Assembly (NCBI GenBank): GCA_021767305.1 | Contig: JAASTL010000078.1 | Coordinates: forward strand, 1 to 5,906 | Direction: 5' to 3' | DNA: 5,906 nt | Source: Piscirickettsiaceae bacterium | Lineage (GTDB): Bacteria; Pseudomonadota; Gammaproteobacteria; Thiomicrospirales; Thiomicrospiraceae | Shown here: positions 1 to 4,465 of the stretch, piece by piece | How the letters are laid out: the number at the start of each line of letters is the position of its first letter | Position numbering within the stretch: the stretch's first letter is position 1 | Made by a program: the position numbers and the translations under genes | The notes under the pieces: generated by a model | Database searches by the model: none | Told to the model about the DNA's origin: nothing | The model's input: only the letters and a program-made list of their open reading frames with translations

Positions 1-53
1 AATAGCTGGCTATTCGCAAGTTTTCCAACAAAAATCAGTCGAATTTTAGCCAT
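1..53 (-). other. Possible truncated gene edge, unidentified
   Basis: An ATG at 51-53 on the minus strand opens a frame that stays open to the left edge and begins MAKIRLIFVGKLANSQL. The hydrophobic strand-like start looks protein-like, and a weak GAG lies 5 bases upstream, but 17 codons do not allow an identification. A plus-strand frame ending in TAG at 47-49 (tail AGYSQVFQQKSVEF) is a competing reading. Only one of the two can easily be real, and neither is well supported. Confidence 0.25.
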
Positions 54-98
54 TTTTACTCGTGTATCTATCTCGTGTTTACACCCTAGTAGGTGCAA

Positions 99-166
99 AG
101 CTCTCAAATCATCAATACATAAATTGGATAATTAATCATACGGCTCTAATGAAACTCTTGAGAGCT
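99..166. repeat. 9-bp inverted repeat AGCTCTCAA / TTGAGAGCT
   Basis: AGCTCTCAA at 99-107 is matched exactly in inverted orientation at 158-166, with 50 bases between. No T-run follows the right arm directly, so it is not a textbook intrinsic terminator. It could be a spaced operator pair, a long stem-loop or a remnant. Function unknown. Confidence 0.5.
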
Positions 167-271
167 ATAAAATAATCTATTCATTTTCAATTACTGATAA
201 AAATTAACTATCAATATCTTGGATTTAATCAATTAGCTAAGCAGCTAAACATACAAGATAATAATTAAATA

Positions 272-299
272 TTGAAAAACTATACAATATCTATACAAT
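272..299 (+). promoter_or_regulatory. Candidate sigma70-type promoter of the photolyase-like operon
   Basis: TTGAAA (272-277) and TACAAT (294-299) each match the sigma70 consensus at 5 of 6 positions with a 16-bp spacer. Transcription would start near 306 and give a leader of roughly 130 nt before the ATG at 434. TATACA boxes lie in the spacer and overlap the -10, so a regulator binding them would act directly on this promoter. In AT-rich DNA such matches also arise by chance. Confidence 0.42.
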
Positions 300-308
300 T
301 AGTATACA
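281..308 (+). repeat. Three TATACA boxes phased at 11 bp
   Basis: TATACA occurs at 281-286, 292-297 and 303-308, exactly 11 bases apart, so all three lie on nearly the same face of the helix. The second and third boxes also frame a small inverted repeat, TATAC-AATTA-GTATA (292-306). TATACA matches the half-site TRTACA that I recall for LitR-type MerR regulators of photolyase genes, but no good inverted partner at the 12-base spacing is present. Confidence 0.5.
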
Positions 309-422
309 TATTGACTATTTTATGAACAAGTTTGCTTTATCTGATGCAACAACTCATACACATGGTTGCAGCAATTAATCAACTTAGGTTCATAAACCTT
401 TAAACAGATTTCTAAAAATCTT

Positions 423-426
423 AGGA
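423..426 (+). promoter_or_regulatory. Ribosome binding site of the short photolyase-like gene
   Basis: AGGA at 423-426 lies 7 bases before the ATG at 434 and supports this start. Confidence 0.65.
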
Positions 427-433
427 AAACATT

Positions 434-1246
434 ATGCGCTGGTTTGAGCACACTATTTCTGATCAATTTTTTGAAGTTAAGCCTGCTGGAAGAAGTTCCA
501 AGTGCCGCTTTAAAGATTGGATTTTGGATGATTCAAATTTTGAAGAATCCCCTATCAAAGGGGGATACAAACAGGCTGAGAAAAAACTCGAAAAGCTTGA
601 TGTTGATTATTATTCGAAATCCCGCAACCATCTTGGAGGTGGTGTATCTCAGCTTTCAGCATACATAGAGCATGGCTTAATAGACCCGGCGACCATCCTC
701 AAATATATCGATTCAACCAGTGATCGTGAAAGTGCTTATCGCTTTCTACAACAGCTCAGTTGGCGTGATTTTTTTGCCAAGCGCTACAAAGAACAACCTG
801 AGAGTGTTTGGGTTGATTTACAACCTTATAAAACAGGTTATACAGCCGACGATTATGCTGATGAACTACCGGCAGACATAGCAGAAGCACAGACCGATGT
901 CGCAGTAATCAACCAGTTTATTAAAGAGATGCAGCAGAATGGTTACCTACATAACCATGCACGTCTCTACCTTGCTGCCTATATAGTTCACTGGCGCCGT
1001 GTTAAATGGCAGGTGGGTGCGCGCTGGATGCTGAAATATTTGATTGATGGCAATATCGCTTCAAACAATTATTCTTGGCAATGGGTTGCCAGTACCGGCA
1101 GCAATAAACCCTATATTTTCAACCTAGAAAACCTGCGTAAATATGTGCCAGATGACGAATACAACCTCAATACCGAAGATAACAAAGCCATCACCGGCAC
1201 CTATGATGCTCTTAACCATAAACTCTTCCCAAAACGGAGTAATTAA
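434..1246 (+). CDS. Short photolyase-like protein (FAD-binding domain only)
   Basis: A 270-residue protein equivalent to only the C-terminal FAD-binding domain of DNA photolyase/cryptochrome; full-length members are about 450-500 residues and begin with an alpha/beta antenna domain, absent here. Family landmarks appear in order: GGYKQA near 43-48, the SQLSAYIEHG helix (72-81), SWRDFF (109-114), HNHAR (173-177) and LIDGNIASNNYSWQWVASTG (203-222). By eye, N211 matches the Asn facing FAD N5 in E. coli photolyase, while W192 and W215 match two members of the tryptophan electron-transfer chain. The outer Trp seems missing (no Trp between 126 and 187; Tyr136 or Tyr141 lies nearby), and the usual DGD is DGN. 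It probably binds FAD and acts in DNA photorepair or light sensing; the choice is open. The partner gene starts 2 bases after its stop. Confidence 0.88.
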   Translation: MRWFEHTISDQFFEVKPAGRSSKCRFKDWILDDSNFEESPIKGGYKQAEKKLEKLDVDYYSKSRNHLGGGVSQLSAYIEHGLIDPATILKYIDSTSDRESAYRFLQQLSWRDFFAKRYKEQPESVWVDLQPYKTGYTADDYADELPADIAEAQTDVAVINQFIKEMQQNGYLHNHARLYLAAYIVHWRRVKWQVGARWMLKYLIDGNIASNNYSWQWVASTGSNKPYIFNLENLRKYVPDDEYNLNTEDNKAITGTYDALNHKLFPKRSN

Positions 1247-1248
1247 TC

Positions 1249-1668
1249 ATGGACTTTAAAAACAATACCACTTGGATTTGGTTACAAGCGAATGATTTAA
1301 ATGCCAATCACCCAGCAATTCAGCAGGCCGGTGAATACGATGCCATTCTGTTTATCTGGGACGAAGCGCACTTTGCATCACAATTTTATTCCAAGCAACG
1401 TCTGTTTTTTATTTGGCAATGTCTGCAGGACTTTAAAGACTTGCCTTTAATAGTGATTAAAGGTGAGACAGACTTAATTCTCAAAAGGTTATACAAAGAC
1501 AATCCTGACACAGTCATTTTCAGCCCAGAAAATCCGAACATCAGTTTCTCCAGATGGCCGTTTGTCACCTCTCTGAGTCAAGAGCAATTGATTAAGTTTG
1601 ATAAAAAGCTGCCGTTTAGCTTTTCTAAATTTTGGAAAAGTGCTGAAAAACAGCTTTTTGCCAGCTAA
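1249..1668 (+). CDS. Stand-alone photolyase N-terminal-like alpha/beta protein
   Basis: This 139-residue protein resembles the N-terminal Rossmann-like (HUP) domain of photolyases, which normally precedes the FAD domain in one chain. Likely strands are TTWIWL (7-12), DAILFIWDE (31-39), LPLIVIKGE (65-73) and DTVIFSPENPN (87-97). DLNANHPAI (16-24) aligns with the family's DLRLHDNPAL stretch, and LPFSFSKFWK (121-130) recalls the F-x-x-F-W run that follows this domain in cryptochromes. The normally conserved RRDLR reads QANDL, so the usual basic residues are lost. Its ATG lies 2 bases after the stop of the FAD-domain gene, and its GGAG ribosome binding site (1236-1239, 9-base spacing) sits inside that gene, so the two are translated from one message. 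I infer that it docks on the FAD-domain protein. Divergence is high; it could be an unrelated Rossmann-fold protein. Confidence 0.62.
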   Translation: MDFKNNTTWIWLQANDLNANHPAIQQAGEYDAILFIWDEAHFASQFYSKQRLFFIWQCLQDFKDLPLIVIKGETDLILKRLYKDNPDTVIFSPENPNISFSRWPFVTSLSQEQLIKFDKKLPFSFSKFWKSAEKQLFAS

Positions 1669-1696
1669 ATTAATTGTCACTGCGTGAATCATTAAA

Positions 1697-2104
1697 ATGC
1701 AAAAATGGCACTCTTATTTAGGTTATGGCGGACTTATTCCATTTATTGGTTTGAGTCTACTAGCTCTGTCTGGGGGCACACTATTTAATGAACCCGCGCG
1801 CTTTTATCTTATTCCTTATGGCGCACTCATTTTTAGCTTTATTGGCGGGATTTATTGGGGTGTTACGCTTAGCAATACAAACAAAACTATATTGTTACTG
1901 GTCTCAATCACTGTCATGCTTTGGGCATGGCTTTGGATTATCCTGCCGGGTATTCCACCTTCTTTAATGGCTTTGAGTTTTTGGCTTTTACCCCTATTTG
2001 AATTTTTCTATTTAAGACAGGTATTTAATTCTGAATTTTTACTGATGCGCAGAGTGCTCTCAATCATTGCAGGAATAAGTTTAGCAACACTCTGTTTCGT
2101 CTAA
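1697..2104 (+). CDS. DUF3429 family inner-membrane protein
   Basis: A 135-residue hydrophobic protein with about five likely membrane helices: near residues 7-26, 38-58, 64-83, 86-106 and 117-135. LGYGGLIPFIGL near the N terminus and YGALIFSFIGGIYWG (41-55) are typical of DUF3429, a membrane family of unknown function that I recall occurring beside photolyase-family genes. There is no signal peptide beyond the first helix. It starts 28 bases after the preceding gene with only a weak GTGA as ribosome binding site. An in-frame TGA at 1685-1687 rules out a longer start. It is the last gene of the plus-strand operon and ends facing pdxH. A biochemical role cannot be read from the sequence; a part in membrane light-stress or flavoprotein function is inference from position only. 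Confidence 0.82.
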   Translation: MQKWHSYLGYGGLIPFIGLSLLALSGGTLFNEPARFYLIPYGALIFSFIGGIYWGVTLSNTNKTILLLVSITVMLWAWLWIILPGIPPSLMALSFWLLPLFEFFYLRQVFNSEFLLMRRVLSIIAGISLATLCFV

Positions 2105-2186
2105 TTAACTTTCATAGCAATTAAAATCAATTATTTAGTCTCTACAGAAAAGTTTAATTTACCAGCCATGGAGCTAAGTTCACAGA
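2105..2186. other. Convergent intergenic gap without a clear terminator
   Basis: Both operons end here, 82 bases apart. A 6-bp inverted repeat TAGTCT/AGACTA (2136-2141 with 2184-2189) and a direct repeat of ATGGAGC (2168-2174, 2189-2195) are present, but no GC-rich stem followed by a T-run was found on either strand. Transcription may end by Rho or run into the opposing gene. Confidence 0.45.
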
Positions 2187-2879
2187 CTATGGAGCCAGTC
2201 GGCTAATCTGCCAGCCGCTATCCGTTTTTTCTTGTGGCTGATAAACGATTCTATCGTGAATACGATCTTTACCCCCTTGCCAAAACTCAAAATAGACGGG
2301 TTCTACGCGATAACCTCCCCAAAACTTTGGGAACTCAATCTCTTTTTCTTGGAACTGCTGTTTCAACTTGGCAAATTGATTCATCAATACAGAACGCGAA
2401 GAAACTACTTTACTCTGCTCACTGACCCAAGCTCCCATTTGGCTTCCTTTTGGGCGTGAAAAAAAGTAATCCATTGATTCTTTGGTGGAAATCTTACTCG
2501 CCTTGCCACGAATCTTGACCTGTCTTTCCAAATCCAACCATAAGAACTGCAAACTCACTAACGGATTATTTTCAATCTCTTGCGCTTTACGACTGCCGTA
2601 ATTGGTAAAAAAGACAAAACCTGATTCATCGTATTTCTTTAACAAAACTGTTCGAGTATTTGGCCAACCCTGTTCATCAATAGTGGCCACTACCATTGCA
2701 TTAGGTTCAGTTAATTGCTGCTGTTGCGCTTCAAAAAACCACTGTTCAAACTGCTTAAACGGATTAGTCGCAACACTAGATTCATCTAACTCACCACGCT
2801 CATAAGAGCGACGTAGATCATGCAGTTCTTGACCAACAACCTCACTCTGGTGAGCGTTTTTGAACGGTTTTTCACTCAT
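2187..2879 (-). CDS. pdxH: Pyridoxamine/pyridoxine 5'-phosphate oxidase
   Basis: A cytoplasmic FMN enzyme that oxidises pyridoxine or pyridoxamine 5'-phosphate to pyridoxal 5'-phosphate with oxygen, the last step of vitamin B6 synthesis and salvage. The 230-residue product has the expected length and landmarks: DLRRSYERGELDE (21-33), RTVLLKKYDESGFVFFTN (76-93) with GSRKA (95-99) for FMN, SRPKGSQMGAWVSEQS (141-156), and the C-terminal signature WGGYRVEP...FWQGGKDRIHDR (187-210) ending in SRLAP. A GTG at 2918 in frame would add 13 residues, but the ATG at 2877-2879 is preferred because AAAAGGA (2888-2894) lies 8 bases upstream and the family starts there. It lies 83 bases after the TIGR02450 gene on the same strand with no separate promoter visible, so cotranscription is plausible. 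No key residue appears missing. Confidence 0.96.
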   Translation of the reverse strand: MSEKPFKNAHQSEVVGQELHDLRRSYERGELDESSVATNPFKQFEQWFFEAQQQQLTEPNAMVVATIDEQGWPNTRTVLLKKYDESGFVFFTNYGSRKAQEIENNPLVSLQFLWLDLERQVKIRGKASKISTKESMDYFFSRPKGSQMGAWVSEQSKVVSSRSVLMNQFAKLKQQFQEKEIEFPKFWGGYRVEPVYFEFWQGGKDRIHDRIVYQPQEKTDSGWQISRLAP

Positions 2880-2887
2880 TAGAATCG

Positions 2888-2894
2888 TCCTTTT
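2888..2894 (-). promoter_or_regulatory. Ribosome binding site deciding the pdxH start
   Basis: AAAAGGA on the minus strand with 8 bases to the ATG at 2877-2879. It selects the shorter 230-residue PdxH over the in-frame GTG at 2918, which has no comparable site. Confidence 0.75.
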
Positions 2895-2915
2895 ATATTT
2901 TTCAGTAATGACAAA

Positions 2916-2961
2916 CACTTGGATAGGCGCTTAGACAAACACTTAGACAAGTACTTATGAG
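2916..2961 (+). repeat. Degenerate 12-bp tandem repeat in the pdxH leader
   Basis: About four 12-base units stand in register: CACTTGGATAGG, CGCTTAGACAAA, CACTTAGACAAG and a decayed TACTTATGAG. They fill most of the gap between the TIGR02450 stop and the pdxH ribosome binding site. They fit the consensus CACTTWGACRAG at 9, 10 and 12 of 12 positions, the last unit more poorly. The same unit type recurs at 4486-4561. Confidence 0.65.
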
Positions 2962-2962
2962 T

Positions 2963-3181
2963 TTACTTCCAACCCTGTTGCCATTGTTCACTATTTTTTA
3001 GCACTTCAGCTGTGATGGTATAACTATTTTTCGTCATTACCGCCTCTAATTCTAAATCAATCAACTGACCGGTAACTTCATCTTCATTAACGGCAACAAC
3101 CAGAAAGTGTTTCTCTCTATTTTGAGGGTTGAGCGCGGTCCATTTCGAGTGAAATAACTTTTTCGGGTTGAAACGGTTCAT
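2963..3181 (-). CDS. TIGR02450 family small Trp-rich protein
   Basis: A 72-residue protein of the small tryptophan-rich family TIGR02450 (DUF2389-like), whose function is unknown. Its hallmark segments are visible: NPKKLFHSKWTALNPQNREK (5-24), EAVMT (46-50) and the C-terminal EQWQQGW (65-71), with Trp at 14, 67 and 71. Length is normal and there is no signal peptide or membrane helix, so it is probably cytoplasmic. I recall this family in cyanobacteria and gammaproteobacteria, often near photolyase/cryptochrome genes, which fits this locus. Its ATG overlaps the TGA of the upstream hydrolase in an ATGA arrangement (3178-3181), and no strong ribosome binding site precedes it, so translation is probably coupled to the hydrolase. 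The reason for that coupling is not evident. Confidence 0.88.
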   Translation of the reverse strand: MNRFNPKKLFHSKWTALNPQNREKHFLVVAVNEDEVTGQLIDLELEAVMTKNSYTITAEVLKNSEQWQQGWK

Positions 3182-4230
3182 GATGATTCAGCTCTATGCT
3201 CAATAAAGGATTGTAAGTTACGGTAAAAAGCATTCGGTTTTTCTATCCACGGAAAATGTCCGCAGCCATCAATTAGATGTTTACCCGCAAACTCCAGATG
3301 CTTTTCCATCGCATCCAAGTTGTATGGCATAAGATAATCTTGCTTACACTCTAGGAAATAGCTTGGTTTATTGAGTTTTTGCAGTTGCGGGTAAGTAATT
3401 GGGTTAGCGTCATAGGCCTTCCATGCAATGACATTGAGGTCGATATTAAAGTCATCTAAACCAAATTGCTCGGCGTACTCTACACCTTGTTGATAATTCA
3501 AAAAGTAAGTTGGAAGTACCTGTTTTATCTGCTTTAGGGTAATACGGTCTAGTTCACTTTCAGCAACTTCCGTTTTATGTTCCCAGTTTGCCTCATCATC
3601 CCAGGCTAAATTTAATTCTGTGCGGTTACGTAGATCAATTTCGCGAGTGAGATTACGCATCGCTTTCTTTTCCGGATCAACGGGGTTTAATAGAATAATT
3701 TTAGCTACATACTGAGGGAATTCTCGGGCATACAGCATAGCCATTAAGGCACCCCATGAGTGTCCAATAACAACAGCGGGGTGATCCATACCAGTTTTTG
3801 CTTGCCAATGGGATTGCACAGCATGAATCTGCTGGTTCCATGTTTGTAGAAGTTGCTCAGGACTCTCTTCAACTGCTGATATGTTTAATAATTCGCGGTT
3901 TTCCCCAATACCAATCATATCCATTAAGACAACGTCCTTATTCCAAGCACTGATGGCTTGTTGAATAGGTTGCAAGTTCCAACTAGAAAATCCTGGTCCG
4001 CCACCTAATAGAATCACCAATTGTTTGGGTTGACTGGCATTTGCAGAGTTGATTAATAAGCTACTAGAGACATTTGATTGTGAATGATTTGCTTGCCCTA
4101 CTTTAAGGTGAAATTTGAGGGGTTGCTGCTGAAACTGAATAGTGGATGCTTGAGAGTTGTAACCTGATGCCATTGCCCAGGTAGAAATAAAACAGAGGGA
4201 GCTGAACATTAAATATCTGCTGAACTTCAT
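3178..4230 (-). CDS. Exported alpha/beta hydrolase (proline iminopeptidase-like)
   Basis: A 350-residue alpha/beta-fold hydrolase. Residues 1-21 form a signal peptide with a hydrophobic core and an AMA cleavage motif (19-21), so the enzyme probably acts in the periplasm. GGGPG (76-80) provides the oxyanion-hole loop, GHSWG (156-160) carries nucleophile Ser158, Asp298 in the CKQDYLMPY loop is the likely acid, and His325 in GCGHFPWIEKP completes the triad. HGGPG-like plus G-x-SWG motifs suit proline iminopeptidase-like or related hydrolases, but the substrate cannot be read; a lipase, esterase or lactonase role is equally open. The start is supported by AAGGG (4240-4244) with about 9 bases to the ATG. 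It heads the minus-strand run, overlaps the TIGR02450 gene by 4 bases, and has a long structured leader. Confidence 0.86.
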   Translation of the reverse strand: MKFSRYLMFSSLCFISTWAMASGYNSQASTIQFQQQPLKFHLKVGQANHSQSNVSSSLLINSANASQPKQLVILLGGGPGFSSWNLQPIQQAISAWNKDVVLMDMIGIGENRELLNISAVEESPEQLLQTWNQQIHAVQSHWQAKTGMDHPAVVIGHSWGALMAMLYAREFPQYVAKIILLNPVDPEKKAMRNLTREIDLRNRTELNLAWDDEANWEHKTEVAESELDRITLKQIKQVLPTYFLNYQQGVEYAEQFGLDDFNIDLNVIAWKAYDANPITYPQLQKLNKPSYFLECKQDYLMPYNLDAMEKHLEFAGKHLIDGCGHFPWIEKPNAFYRNLQSFIEHRAESS

Positions 4231-4238
4231 CTAGAACA

Positions 4239-4244
4239 CCCTTA
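4239..4244 (-). promoter_or_regulatory. Ribosome binding site of the hydrolase gene
   Basis: On the minus strand TAAGGG, read on as AAGGGTGT, lies about 8 bases before the ATG at 4228-4230. The GGGTGT part (4236-4241) also occurs within the upstream leader at 4318-4323, and both copies are complementary to ACACC segments in that leader. Confidence 0.6.
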
Positions 4245-4279
4245 AATTCAAATTGACGAAAATATCTTCTGATGAAAAC

Positions 4280-4354
4280 AAAAAAACTTGCGTGAGTTTG
4301 GTTGTAAGCCAAACTCCACACCCAAGGTGTAAATTTAGGTGTTTTTTCGCAAGT
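4280..4354 (-). terminator. Terminator-like closing helix with T7 in the hydrolase leader
   Basis: The ACTTGCG/CGCAAGT helix ends directly at TTTTTTT on the minus strand, as in an intrinsic terminator, but it encloses a large branched loop instead of a short one. It lies about 110 nt after the predicted transcription start and about 50 nt before the hydrolase ATG, so it would act as an attenuator. On the plus strand the T-run is an A-run upstream of the helix, so it does not serve that direction. Confidence 0.42.
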
Positions 4355-4396
4355 GCAATTGGATACTCTTCTTGAACCTAAAGTGTCAGGTTACAA
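4280..4396 (-). ncRNA. Structured leader RNA or small RNA ending in a T-run
   Basis: Read on the minus strand from the predicted start near 4395, the RNA first forms a hairpin TTG-T-AACCT / AGGTT-CAA (4396-4372; 8 pairs with one bulged base). A 7-bp helix ACTTGCG/CGCAAGT (4354-4348 with 4292-4286) then closes a multi-branch region and is followed at once by seven T (4286-4280). Inside it are a perfect 8-bp hairpin GAGTTTGG/CCAAACTC with a 7-base loop (4316-4294) and ACACC/GGTGT pairings (4342-4338 or 4330-4326, each with 4322-4318). The geometry fits a riboswitch-like attenuator or an independent small RNA. I match it to no known class. Confidence 0.5.
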
Positions 4397-4401
4397 TTCA
4401 A

Positions 4402-4429
4402 ATTATATTTAATGTATAACTCTTGTCAA
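4402..4429 (-). promoter_or_regulatory. Near-perfect sigma70-type promoter reading toward the hydrolase
   Basis: On the minus strand TTGACA (4429-4424) and TATAAT (4407-4402) match the consensus exactly, with a 16-bp spacer. Transcription would start near 4395, leaving a leader of about 165 nt before the hydrolase ATG. A TATACA box (4418-4413) lies in the spacer, as at the other operon's promoter. The same DNA lies just upstream of the divergent photolyase gene. Confidence 0.72.
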
Positions 4430-4465
4430 ATATTTTGTACAATTATTTTTACATTAATAAAACAG

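Larger units (their letters stand above)
54..433. promoter_or_regulatory. AT-rich intergenic control region before the photolyase-like operon
   Basis: This stretch of about 380 bases holds no credible gene; all frames are short or stop-rich. It contains a 9-bp inverted repeat (99-107 with 158-166), a TTAGCT/AGCTAA hairpin (233-248), a candidate promoter (272-299), three TATACA boxes at 11-bp spacing (281-308), and three small hairpins in the expected 5' leader of the operon: TGCAAC/GTTGCA (345-370), AGGTT/AACCT (386-399) and GATTT/AAATC (407-420). The last one ends just before the ribosome binding site. Confidence 0.6.

Noticed and set aside
1..14. AATAGC-TG-GCTATT palindrome at the left edge
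   Set aside because: Too short, at the cut edge of the window and possibly inside a coding frame; no T-run or partner feature.
444..668. Overlapping open frame inside the short photolyase-like gene
   Set aside because: Same strand, different frame, no family signature and a composition typical of a shadow; the FAD-domain frame has clear motifs.
1386..1692. Two minus-strand frames opposite the alpha/beta partner gene
   Set aside because: No recognisable motifs, poor starts, and fully antisense to a gene with strand-like photolyase resemblance.
2232..2805. Plus-strand frames opposite pdxH
   Set aside because: pdxH is certain on the other strand; these frames are Cys- or Leu-rich shadows without ribosome binding sites.
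2880..2918. GTG start at 2918 for a 243-residue PdxH
   Set aside because: The extension has no ribosome binding site, while the ATG at 2879 has AAAAGGA at 8 bases and matches the usual family start.
2916..2961. CRISPR-like array
   Set aside because: Units are 12 bp, directly adjacent and degenerate, with no unique spacers and no cas genes nearby.
2892..2962. Separate pdxH promoter
   Set aside because: The only TATAAA-like box overlaps the ribosome binding site, and no TTGACA-like element stands at a proper distance from any other candidate.
4103..4321. Minus-strand 72-residue frame overlapping the hydrolase start
   Set aside because: Overlaps the signal-peptide region in another frame and runs through the structured leader; no motif.
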